DNA from: Rhodoferax koreense
GTDB lineage: Bacteria; Pseudomonadota; Gammaproteobacteria; Burkholderiales; Burkholderiaceae_C
Reading direction: 5' to 3'
Length of the DNA stretch: 64,000 nt
Assembly: GCF_001955695.1 (NCBI RefSeq)
Contig: NZ_CP019236.1
Coordinates: 5,456,001-5,520,000 of the forward strand
Below the pieces are notes generated by a model. It was not told the origin of the DNA and did no database searches. It saw only the letters and a program-made list of their open reading frames with translations. The position numbers and the translations under genes were made by a program. This document shows positions 45,459 through 53,303 of the stretch, in pieces (within the stretch, counting starts at the first letter, position 1; each line of letters starts with the position of its first letter).

Positions 45459-46226
45459 ATGAGCTTCCTCGCAATCGACATTGGCAACACGCGGCTGAAA
45501 TGGTCGCAATACTCCGAGCCGAGGCCCGGAGCGAAGCTGTTGGCGCATGGCGCGGAGTTCCTCGAGAACATCGACAAACTCGCCGACGGCCCGTGGAGCG
45601 CGTTGTCCACCCCGACCCACATGCTGGGCTGCATCGTGGCCGGCGACGCGGTGAAGCGGCGCGTGCACGAGCAGATGGAAATCTGGGACGTTGCGCCGCA
45701 ATGGGTGGTCTCCAGCGCCGCCGAGGCGGGCCTGGTCAACGGCTACGACCACCCCACGCGGCTCGGCGCCGACCGCTGGGTGGCCATGATCGGCGCGCGT
45801 CACCGCATGCTCGCGCGCGGCCCGGCGCGGCCGATGGTGGTGGTGATGGTCGGCACCGCGGTGACCGTGGAGGCCATCGACGCCGAAGGCAAATTCCTCG
45901 GCGGCCTGATCCTGCCCGGCCACGGCATCATGCTGCGCGCGCTCGAGTCCGGCACGGCCGGCCTGCACGTGCCCACCGGCGAAGTGCGCGAATTCCCCAC
46001 CAACACCAGCGACGCGCTGACCAGCGGCGGCACCTATGCGATTGCCGGCGCGGTGGAACGCATGGTGCAGCACGTGCGCATGCACTGCGGCGCCGAACCG
46101 GTGTGCACCATGACCGGCGGCGCGGGCTGGAAGATGGCGCCGAGCATGTCGGTGGCCTTCGAACTGGTGGACAACCTGATCTTCGATGGACTGCTGGAGA
46201 TGGCGAAGCTGCGCTTCGCAGCCTGA
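45459..46226 (+). CDS. coaX: Type III pantothenate kinase
   Basis: A 255-residue kinase that phosphorylates pantothenate in the first step of coenzyme A synthesis. It belongs to the ASKHA fold: phosphate loop DIGNTRLKW at residues 7-15, [12 protein letters not shown] in the middle and a PHOSPHATE-2-type motif [13 protein letters not shown]. Type III enzymes are not feedback-inhibited by CoA. The start at 45459 is supported by GGAGACAAAGG upstream and a GATAAT -10 at 45426-45431. birA, its usual neighbour in beta-proteobacteria, is not adjacent. Confidence 0.95.
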   Translation: MSFLAIDIGNTRLKWSQYSEPRPGAKLLAHGAEFLENIDKLADGPWSALSTPTHMLGCIVAGDAVKRRVHEQMEIWDVAPQWVVSSAAEAGLVNGYDHPTRLGADRWVAMIGARHRMLARGPARPMVVVMVGTAVTVEAIDAEGKFLGGLILPGHGIMLRALESGTAGLHVPTGEVREFPTNTSDALTSGGTYAIAGAVERMVQHVRMHCGAEPVCTMTGGAGWKMAPSMSVAFELVDNLIFDGLLEMAKLRFAA

Positions 46227-46248
46227 CGTCACCCCCCCCCCCGCTCGC

Positions 46249-46346
46249 CCTGAGCCTGTCGAAGGGCCCGATCATCCTGAGCCTGTCGAAGGGCCTGAGC
46301 CTATCGAAGGGCAGATAGTCAACTCACCGGCGTCGACAGGCTCAGC
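46249..46346. repeat. Cluster of CTGAGCCTGTCGAAGGGC-type repeats
   Basis: Three direct copies of a 19-base unit CCTGAGCCTGTCGAAGGGC lie at 46249-46267, 46276-46294 and 46294-46312 (the last with one mismatch). An inverted part-copy CGACAGGCTCAG lies at 46334-46345. They fill the gap between the converging coaX and M14-like genes. The unit is a short dispersed repeat that I know from many Burkholderiales genomes. The inverted copy can fold with the direct ones and may act as a terminator. Confidence 0.8.
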
Positions 46347-47433
46347 CCGAACGGGATAAACCGTCCACCGCCTGGAACATCGCCTGCCGTGCCTGGCTGA
46401 TCACCTGGCCTTTCCAGGCGTCGGTGTCGGTGTAGAACGCCTCCAGCAGATGCCGCTTGATGTCGGCCGCCAGCGCGGGCGGCGCCTCGGGGTGCTGGTG
46501 TAGCCAATGGTCGCCACGCAGCGCCTGCATCATCTGCAGCAGCGGCAGCGTGCCGTATTCGAGCGCGATGCCGGTGTATTCGGCGTGCGGGCATTCGTCG
46601 TGGACGGCGTTGAACGCCAGGCCAGTGAGAAAAGCCGAGCTCGAAGATCCGTCGTAGATCGAAGTCACCTCCTGGCCCCACCAGTCCCTGGCGCGTTGCA
46701 GCGCAGCGGGCTCGTTACGGCCGGCGAAGATGCGTTCGCCGATGCCGCTCGTGCCCAGGCCCGTGTGCAGGTCGATCCAGGCCAGCCGGCGCGCACGGCT
46801 GGCATAGGCCTGCAGCAACCTGCGCCAGGCGAGGTTGCTCCAGGTCGGCGCCACGCCGCCGTAGAACAGGCCGTCGGCGTACTCGTGCTGGCCCTGCGAG
46901 ATCGCGGCCTGCAGCGCCTTCGGGCCGTGTGTCGCCACATACAGCGCGATGGACGCGGTGTTGGCCAGGCTCGGCGGCCATTCGTCGGGCAGCAGCAACG
47001 CATGCACTTCGCGGTAGGCCGCATTGACGGGCAGCGGCTGCGAGAAATCCTGGAAATTGCGGTTCAGGTCGACGTTTTCCTGGGTCACCCGCCGCGTGTG
47101 CGAAAAGCCGTAGGGGTTGAGCGCATGCACATACAACACCGCCACACCCGCGGCGTGCGCCTTGTCGCGCCATTCCTCGTCGTGCAGCGCGAACACCTGC
47201 ACGCCGCTGCCCGCGTGGCCCTCCACACCGTGGCAGGCACTGGTGACGATCAACAGCCGCTCGGCGTCGTGCGCGCCATCGAGCGCCGCGTCCACGGCCA
47301 GGGCTTCGCCGTCGCGGCCCAGCGCCGGATGCACGTGCGACACGACGGCCAGACCGGCGCTGGCCGCCGCTTCGAGGAATTTGAGCCGCGCCTGGGCGTA
47401 GCGCGCGGAGAAGGCATCGATGACACCGATCAT
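46342..47433 (-). CDS. M14-family metallopeptidase-like protein (DUF2817)
   Basis: A 363-residue protein of the DUF2817 group within the zinc carboxypeptidase (M14) clan. SACHGVEGHAGSG near residue 66 carries the His and Glu of the zinc site, with a further site in WIDLHTGLG. LNRNFQDF is also typical. No signal peptide is seen, so it is cytoplasmic. Substrates of the family are unknown; amide or peptide bonds are expected. The gene ends inside the dispersed-repeat cluster, so the last three or four residues derive from repeat DNA. It follows the M20 gene by 19 nt. Confidence 0.82.
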   Translation of the reverse strand: MIGVIDAFSARYAQARLKFLEAAASAGLAVVSHVHPALGRDGEALAVDAALDGAHDAERLLIVTSACHGVEGHAGSGVQVFALHDEEWRDKAHAAGVAVLYVHALNPYGFSHTRRVTQENVDLNRNFQDFSQPLPVNAAYREVHALLLPDEWPPSLANTASIALYVATHGPKALQAAISQGQHEYADGLFYGGVAPTWSNLAWRRLLQAYASRARRLAWIDLHTGLGTSGIGERIFAGRNEPAALQRARDWWGQEVTSIYDGSSSSAFLTGLAFNAVHDECPHAEYTGIALEYGTLPLLQMMQALRGDHWLHQHPEAPPALAADIKRHLLEAFYTDTDAWKGQVISQARQAMFQAVDGLSRSG

Positions 47434-47452
47434 GGCGGTTCGTGCGCCGGTC

Positions 47453-48643
47453 TCAGGCCTTGGCCAGGAAGGCCTCGGCCAGCTGCACCCAGTAGGTGGC
47501 GCCCAGCGGAATCAGGTCGTCGTTGAAATCGTAACTCGGGTTGTGCAGCGTGCACGGCCCGCCGCCGTGGCCCATGTCGCGGTGCGTGCCGTCGCCGTTG
47601 GCGATGAACACATAGGCACCGGGCTTGGCCTGCAGCATGAACGCAAAATCCTCGGCGCCCATGGTCGGCTCCTGCGCCACCACGTTGTCGGCGCCGACGA
47701 TGCCGGCCATCACCTCGCGGGCGAACGCGGCCTGCGCGGGATCGTTCACCGTCGGCGGGTAGTTGCGCTTGAACGCGAACTCGCAGCGCGCGCCGAAGGC
47801 GGCGACGATGTTCTCGGCCACCTGCCGCATGCGTTCCTCGATCAGGTCCAGCACCTCCAGAGAGAAGGTGCGCACCGTGCCCTGCAGCTCGCAGCTGTCG
47901 GGCAACACGTTGGTGGCCGAGCCGGCGTGGATCATGGTCACCGAGATCACGCCCGCGTCCATCGGCTTCTTGTTGCGCGTGATGATGGTCTGGAAACCCT
48001 GCACGATCTGGCAGGCGATCGGCACCGGGTCGACGCCGAAATGCGGCATGGCCGCGTGGCTGCCCTTGCCATGGATGGTGATCTTGAATTCGTTGCTCGA
48101 CGCCATCACCGGGCCGGGGCTGACCGCGAACTGGCCCAGCTTCATGCCCGGCCAGTTGTGCATGCCGAACACGGCCTCCATCGGGAACTGTTCGAACAGG
48201 CCTTCCTTGATCATCTCGCGCGCACCGCCGCCGCCCTCTTCGGCCGGCTGGAAGATCAGGTAGACCGTGCCGTCGAAGTTGCGGTGCTTCGCCAGGTGCT
48301 GGGCCGCGGCCAGGAGCATGGCGGTGTGGCCGTCGTGGCCACAGGCGTGCATCTTGCCGTCATGTTGGCTCTTGTGTGCAAAGGTGTTGAACTCCTGCAG
48401 CGGCAGCGCGTCCATGTCGGCGCGCAGGCCGACGGCGCGGGTGCTGCTGCCGTTTTGGATGATGCCGATCACGCCCGTCGTGCCGAGTCCTCGGTGGATG
48501 GGAACGCCCCATTCGGTGAGCTTGCCGGCCACCACGTCGGCCGTGCGCACCTCTTCGAAGCAGAGTTCGGGGTGGGCATGGATGTCGCGGCGCACGGCCT
48601 TGATGGCGGCGGCCTCGGTGACGATGGAATCGATGACTTTCAT
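47453..48643 (-). CDS. M20 family amidohydrolase (aminoacylase/hippurate hydrolase type)
   Basis: A 396-residue M20D peptidase-fold amidohydrolase that cuts N-acyl or related amides from amino acids. Metal ligands are seen in RRDIHAHPEL, LRADMDALPL, HACGHDGHTAML and AEEGGGG; the dimerisation lobe lies at about residues 190-300. It is cytoplasmic. It is divergent from argE, another M20-clan enzyme, and precedes the DUF2817 peptidase-like gene, which suggests a small amino-acid salvage group. Confidence 0.92.
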   Translation of the reverse strand: MKVIDSIVTEAAAIKAVRRDIHAHPELCFEEVRTADVVAGKLTEWGVPIHRGLGTTGVIGIIQNGSSTRAVGLRADMDALPLQEFNTFAHKSQHDGKMHACGHDGHTAMLLAAAQHLAKHRNFDGTVYLIFQPAEEGGGGAREMIKEGLFEQFPMEAVFGMHNWPGMKLGQFAVSPGPVMASSNEFKITIHGKGSHAAMPHFGVDPVPIACQIVQGFQTIITRNKKPMDAGVISVTMIHAGSATNVLPDSCELQGTVRTFSLEVLDLIEERMRQVAENIVAAFGARCEFAFKRNYPPTVNDPAQAAFAREVMAGIVGADNVVAQEPTMGAEDFAFMLQAKPGAYVFIANGDGTHRDMGHGGGPCTLHNPSYDFNDDLIPLGATYWVQLAEAFLAKA

Positions 48644-48779
48644 GGGGATCTTCCTATGGCGATGAACCAGAACCGGGCATCCGGACGGCCGGCCGATGGC
48701 ATGCGCCGTGCATGCACGCTTCGGGCCAGCAACCAGTCCGCCGTTTGAGCGGTGGCCGGCGCGGCGCGCCGGTATGGCT

Positions 48780-48785
48780 CAAAAT
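48780..48785 (+). promoter_or_regulatory. CAAAAT hexamer 6 nt before argE
   Basis: A -10-like CAAAAT ends 6 nt before the argE ATG, the same spacing as at argS. No convincing -35 or Shine-Dalgarno is seen, so translation may start on a leaderless mRNA. Confidence 0.35.
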
Positions 48786-48791
48786 GATGCC

Positions 48792-49949
48792 ATGATCTCC
48801 ACCAAAGCCCTCGAACTGGCCCAGACGCTGGTTCGCATGAACACCGTCAGCCGCAACTCCAACCTCGAACTCATCCACTTTGTGCGCGACGAACTGCGCC
48901 GGCTGGGCGTGCAGAGCCGCCTCAGCTACAACGCCGACAAGACCAAGGCCAACCTGTTCGCCACGCTGGGCGAGGGCAAGCCGGCCGGCATCATCCTCTC
49001 GGGCCACACCGACACCGTGCCCTGGGACGGCCAGGATTGGACCATGGACCCGCTGGCCGCCCTGGTGCAGGGCGACAGGCTCTACGGCCGCGGCAGCTGC
49101 GACATGAAAAGCTTCATCGGCATCGCGCTGGCCCACGCCGAGAATTTCCTGCACAGCCCCGCACCTTTCGCCGTGCATCTGGCGTTCAGTTTCGACGAGG
49201 AAGTCGGCTGCTTCGGCGTGAAGGAACTGATCGCCGACATGCGCGAGGCCGGCATCCAGCCGCTGGCCTGCATCGTCGGCGAACCCACGAGCATGGTGCC
49301 GGCCATCGCGCACAAGGGCGTCTACCGCTACAAGTGCTGCGTGCGCGGCAAGGAGGCGCATTCCTCGCTCACGCCGATGTCGGTCAACGCCATCGAGATG
49401 GCGGCCCGCGTGGTGGGCAAGATCCGCGACATGGCCGAGGACATGCAGGCCAACGAACCGCGCTTCGAGGGTTTCGACGTGCCGTTCTCCACCGCCAGCG
49501 TGGGCCAGTTCCACGGCGGCATCGCCGACAACGTCGTGCCGCGCGACGCCGAGTTCCGCTACGAATTCCGCGATCTGCCGACCGCCGACGCGGTAGCGAT
49601 GCAAAAACAGGTTCTGGCGTACGCGGATCAAGCGCAGATAGCTATGAAAACGGTAGCACCCGAGGCCGGCTTCCGCTTCGAGACGATCTGCGAGATCCCG
49701 AGCTTCCTCGGCTCGGCGGGCGATGCCGTCACCCGTCTGGCGCAGCGCCTGTCGGGCGAAGCCGGCACCACCCTGGTGGCCTTCGGCACCGAGGCGGGGC
49801 TGTTCAAGAACTCGGGCATCCCCACCGTGGTGTGCGGGCCCGGCAGCATCAACCAGGCGCACCAGCCCGACGAGTTCGTGAGCCTGGCGCAACTCGAACG
49901 CTGCGAAGACTTCATGCGCGGCCTGGCCGCCACGCGCTCGCTCGCCTAA
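48792..49949 (+). CDS. argE: Acetylornithine deacetylase
   Basis: A 385-residue M20A enzyme that removes acetyl from N-acetylornithine in arginine synthesis. Metal-site motifs: LSGHTDTVPW, GRGSCDMKSF, FSFDEEVGCFGV and the late INQAHQPDEF. The start at 48792 matches the family N-terminus. Residues 270-289 are coded by copy C of the dispersed palindromic element, with codons (ATA, GTA, GCT, GTT) unlike the rest of the gene. The reading frame is intact and the conserved C-terminal motifs follow, so the enzyme is probably active. It stands in front of the molybdopterin oxidoreductase gene (30 nt). Confidence 0.93.
   Translation: MISTKALELAQTLVRMNTVSRNSNLELIHFVRDELRRLGVQSRLSYNADKTKANLFATLGEGKPAGIILSGHTDTVPWDGQDWTMDPLAALVQGDRLYGRGSCDMKSFIGIALAHAENFLHSPAPFAVHLAFSFDEEVGCFGVKELIADMREAGIQPLACIVGEPTSMVPAIAHKGVYRYKCCVRGKEAHSSLTPMSVNAIEMAARVVGKIRDMAEDMQANEPRFEGFDVPFSTASVGQFHGGIADNVVPRDAEFRYEFRDLPTADAVAMQKQVLAYADQAQIAMKTVAPEAGFRFETICEIPSFLGSAGDAVTRLAQRLSGEAGTTLVAFGTEAGLFKNSGIPTVVCGPGSINQAHQPDEFVSLAQLERCEDFMRGLAATRSLA
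49601..49657 (+). repeat. Dispersed palindromic element, copy C (inside argE)
   Basis: A 57-bp copy with GCG(T)-N11-GCGC-N5-GCTA-N9-TAGC spacing matching copies A and B. It lies wholly inside the argE coding sequence in the same frame as copy B in the PIN gene, coding a peptide with the shared pattern M-x-K-x-x-L-A ... A-Q-x-A ... V-A. Confidence 0.72.
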
Positions 49950-49979
49950 TCCATCCAGCCCGCCTTCGGGCCAGCCACC

Positions 49980-52043
49980 ATGAACGACACCATCGCCATC
50001 CACGCCGAACCGGCCCAAGTACTCGGCGCCTGCCCGCACGACTGCCCCGACACCTGCTCCCTCGTCACCACCGTGGACAACGGCGTGGCGCTCAAGGTGC
50101 AGGGCAACCCGGCCCACGGCCACACCGACGGCGTGCTGTGCGCCAAGGTGTCGCGCTACACCGAGCGCAGCTACCACCCCGAGCGTTTGCTCACGCCGAT
50201 GAAACGCGTGGGGCCGAAGGGCTCGGGCCGCTTCGAGCCCGTGGGCTGGGACGTGGCGCTGGACGACATCGCCGGCCGGCTCCAGGCCATCGCCGCACGC
50301 AACCCCGAGGCCATCCTGCCCTACAGCTATGCCGGCACCATGGGCCAGGTGCAGGGCGAAAGCATCGCCGCGCGGTTCTTCCACAAGATCGGCGCCTCGC
50401 TGCTGGACCGCACCATCTGCTCGTCGGCCGGCGGCGAAGGCCTGGTGCAGACGCTGGGCGGCAAGGTCGGCATGAAGGTGGAGTTCTTCGCCGAGGCCAA
50501 ACTCATCCTCATCTGGGGCAGCAACTCCATCGGCAGCAACCTGCATTTCTGGCGTTACGCGCAGCAGGCCAAGCGCGCCGGCGCGCGGCTGGTGTGCATC
50601 GACCCGCGCCGCACCGAGACCGCCGAGAAATGCCACGAGCACATCGCGCTGCGCCCCGGCACCGACGCCGCGCTGGCCCTGGCGCTGATGCACGAACTCG
50701 TCACCAACGACTGGCTCGACCACGACTACCTGGCGCGCTACACGCTGGGCTGGGACGCATTGCGCGAACGCGCCCTGGCCTGGACGCCCGAACGCGCGGC
50801 CGACATCTGCGGCGTGCCCGCGGCGCAGATCCGCCAACTGGCGCAGGACTACGGTGCCTGCTTCCTGCGCGGCGAGCCTGCGGCGATCCGCCTGAACTAC
50901 GGCATGCAGCGCACGCGCGGCGGCGGCAATGCCACGCGCGCCGTGGCCAGCCTGCCGGCGCTGATTGGCGCATGGCGCCACCGCGCGGGCGGCTTGTTGC
51001 TTTCTAGTTCGGGCCAATACCCGGTGGACCGCGCCGCGCTGCAGCGGCCCGATCTGCTGGCTGGCCGCCAGCCGCGCACCGTCAACATGAGCACCATCGG
51101 CGACGCGCTGCTGGACGAAGCCGGGCCGAAGATCGAAGCCGTGGTCGTCTACAACAGCAACCCCGTGGCCGTGGCGCCCGAGTCGGGCAAGGTGGTGCGG
51201 GGTTTCGCGCGCGAAGACCTGTTCACCGTGGTGCTGGAGCACTTCCAGACCGACACCGCCGACTACGCCGACTACGTGCTGCCGGCCACCACGCAGCTCG
51301 AACACTGGGACGTGCACAGCTCCTACGGCCACACCGATGTGCTGTTGAACCGGCCGGCCATCGCCCCACTGGGCCAGAGCTTGCCCAACACGCAGATCTT
51401 CCGCGAACTGGCCGCGCGCATGGGCTTTACCGAGCCCTGTTTCCAGGACAGCGACGAGGCCCTGTGCCGCGCGGCCTTCGGCGAGCGCGTGGACTTCGAG
51501 ACGCTGCTGGCCCACGGCTTCGCCACCTTGGCGATTCCCGATGCGCCGTTTGCCGAAGGCGGCTTTCCCACGCCTTCGGGCCGCTGCGAATTCTTCAGCG
51601 CGCGGCTGGCCGCGCAGGGCCAGGACGGCCTGCCCGACCACCTGCCGAACCACGAGCCGATCGGCGGCTCGGCCGACTACCCGCTGGCGATGATTTCACC
51701 GCCGGCGCGCAATTTCCTGAACTCGACCTTCGTCAACGTCACCAGCCTGCGCGACATCGAGGTCGAGCCGCTGCTGGAGATCAGCGAAGCCGACGCGCTG
51801 GCGCGCGGCATCGCCACCGGCAGCGTGGTGCGGGTCTTCAACGGCCGCGGCAGCTACCGCTGCAAGGCGAAGGTGACCGCACGCGCGCGCGACGGCGTGG
51901 TGCACGGCATGGGCATCTGGTGGCGCAAACTCGGGATGGATGGAACCAACGTCAACCAGCTCACCAGCCAGCGGCTCACCGACATGGGCCGGGCGCCGAC
52001 GTTCTACGACTGTCTGGTGGAGGTGGAGGTGGACCAGGCCTGA
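49980..52043 (+). CDS. Molybdopterin (bis-MGD) oxidoreductase of the DMSO-reductase family
   Basis: A 687-residue protein related to formate dehydrogenases and assimilatory nitrate reductases. A [4Fe-4S] site is made by Cys18, Cys22, Cys26 and Cys54 (CPHDCPDTC...). The molybdenum ligand region is DRTICSSAGGEG. Further family phrases are LILIWGSNSIGSN and the C-terminal molybdopterin dinucleotide domain from about residue 570 (SPPARNFLNSTFVN). No signal peptide, so cytoplasmic. No partner subunit is adjacent, so the electron acceptor and substrate are unknown. Confidence 0.9.
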   Translation: MNDTIAIHAEPAQVLGACPHDCPDTCSLVTTVDNGVALKVQGNPAHGHTDGVLCAKVSRYTERSYHPERLLTPMKRVGPKGSGRFEPVGWDVALDDIAGRLQAIAARNPEAILPYSYAGTMGQVQGESIAARFFHKIGASLLDRTICSSAGGEGLVQTLGGKVGMKVEFFAEAKLILIWGSNSIGSNLHFWRYAQQAKRAGARLVCIDPRRTETAEKCHEHIALRPGTDAALALALMHELVTNDWLDHDYLARYTLGWDALRERALAWTPERAADICGVPAAQIRQLAQDYGACFLRGEPAAIRLNYGMQRTRGGGNATRAVASLPALIGAWRHRAGGLLLSSSGQYPVDRAALQRPDLLAGRQPRTVNMSTIGDALLDEAGPKIEAVVVYNSNPVAVAPESGKVVRGFAREDLFTVVLEHFQTDTADYADYVLPATTQLEHWDVHSSYGHTDVLLNRPAIAPLGQSLPNTQIFRELAARMGFTEPCFQDSDEALCRAAFGERVDFETLLAHGFATLAIPDAPFAEGGFPTPSGRCEFFSARLAAQGQDGLPDHLPNHEPIGGSADYPLAMISPPARNFLNSTFVNVTSLRDIEVEPLLEISEADALARGIATGSVVRVFNGRGSYRCKAKVTARARDGVVHGMGIWWRKLGMDGTNVNQLTSQRLTDMGRAPTFYDCLVEVEVDQA

Positions 52044-52059
52044 AGCGGCTGGGCCATTC

Positions 52060-52084
52060 GGGGCCGGCTGTTGCGAGCGGCCCC
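52060..52084. terminator. Hairpin between converging genes
   Basis: GGGGCCG pairs perfectly with CGGCCCC over an 11-nt loop in the 73-bp gap between the oxidoreductase and the small converging ORF. There is no T-run. Confidence 0.4.
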
Positions 52085-52116
52085 GGGGTGAAGTCGGCCA
52101 GATGGCCGGAAGGGCT

Positions 52117-52278
52117 TCAGGCAGCGACCGACTTCTTGGTGGCCTTGGTCTTGCCGACGGGTTCGATCGGGTTGACGACCTGCCAGATGGTCTTGAACTT
52201 GGTTTCGGGAATCGGCAAGGGCTGGGTACGCGGGGTCTCGACACGGGGAGCGGGAACGGTGGCAACTTTCTTGGTCAT
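52117..52278 (-). CDS. Small hypothetical protein (53 residues)
   Basis: A short ORF starting MTKKVATVPAPRVETP, rich in Lys, Pro, Thr and Val, with no domain that I recognise. The Lys/Ala-rich ends and a central FKTIWQVVNPIEPVGK give a balanced protein-like composition. It lies alone between a converging oxidoreductase and the divergent ProQ-like gene. The ribosome-binding site is weak. Probably real because of its clean start, codon use and position, but untested. Confidence 0.5.
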   Translation of the reverse strand: MTKKVATVPAPRVETPRTQPLPIPETKFKTIWQVVNPIEPVGKTKATKKSVAA

Positions 52279-52478
52279 GGAATATTCTGGGGTTCTGAAG
52301 GATGCGATTGTCGCAGCATCGGAAAACCCGACGGTTTTTGCGCAGCTTTGCCCCTGGAACACGCCTGCATGACGACACCCGGCCAGGCCGCCCGCACAGG
52401 CCTTCGCGCGCATGCGGGCACAATGCGCCCTTTGCAACCTGGCACCGTCCGGCCCCGCCTTTCGGCAAGACACCCGAC

Positions 52479-53303
52479 ATGCACGACACGAACATGACCG
52501 AAACCATCCCCGTCGAAGCCGACACCACCCACACCGCCGCCGCGCCCGTGCAGGCGGATGCTGCGCCCGAAGCCCGGCCGGCCCGGCCCCCGCGCGCACC
52601 CGGTGAAGGCGGCCGCTCCGCGAAGGCACGCGGGCCGCGCGGCCCGGGTGGACCAGCGCGCAACGAAGGCCCTGATGCACAAGGCGGCCGACGCGGCCCG
52701 CGGCCGAACCGGGCCCAGGCGCCCGCCCGGCCGCAGCAGCAGCTCCACCCTGTGCTGCTGCGCCTGCGCGAGCTGTACCCGGCGGTGTTCGGCCCCAAGC
52801 CGCTGCCGCTGAAGCTGGGCAGCTTCCACGACATCGTGGCGGCGCATCCCGACGCCTTCGACGCCAAGGCACTGCGCGAAGCACTGGGCCAGCACACGCG
52901 TTCGAGCCGCTACCTCGAACAGGTAGCCACCGGCCACAAGCGTTGCGACCTGCAGGGCAACCCGGTCGAAGACCTGGCGCCCGAACACGTGCACCAGGCC
53001 ATCATGGAGATGTCGCGCCGCGACCGCTCTGGCTCGCGCGAAGCCGCGCAGGCCAAGGTCCGCCTGCGCCTGCGCAATGCCTTCGAAGCCTCGGGCCTGA
53101 GCCGCAGCGAATACGCCGAACGCGTCAAGCCGCCGATCGAGGAATGGAACGCGCTGCTCGACCACGCCTATGCCGAACACGGCGACAGCGGTGCCAAACG
53201 CGAAGCGCTGCGCCGTGCCTACGCGGCCAGCGGCCAGACGCCCGAGCAGTTTGCCAGCGACTACGGCCTGACGGTGGACGCGGTGAAGGCCGCCATCGGC
53301 TGA
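52479..53303 (+). CDS. ProQ/FinO-domain RNA-binding protein
   Basis: A 274-residue protein. The first 85 residues are a disordered, Ala/Pro/Arg/Gly-rich basic tail. Residues about 88-200 form the ProQ/FinO fold (LHPVLLRLRELYPAVFGPKPLPLKLG, then YLEQVATGHKRCDLQGNPV), an RNA chaperone domain that binds structured small RNAs and mRNA 3' ends. The C-terminus has a further helical part of about 70 residues. Unlike E. coli ProQ, the basic linker stands before the domain. ATG at 52479 or 52494 are both possible starts. The 3' end overlaps the converging GGDEF/EAL gene by 43 bp. Confidence 0.88.
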   Translation: MHDTNMTETIPVEADTTHTAAAPVQADAAPEARPARPPRAPGEGGRSAKARGPRGPGGPARNEGPDAQGGRRGPRPNRAQAPARPQQQLHPVLLRLRELYPAVFGPKPLPLKLGSFHDIVAAHPDAFDAKALREALGQHTRSSRYLEQVATGHKRCDLQGNPVEDLAPEHVHQAIMEMSRRDRSGSREAAQAKVRLRLRNAFEASGLSRSEYAERVKPPIEEWNALLDHAYAEHGDSGAKREALRRAYAASGQTPEQFASDYGLTVDAVKAAIG

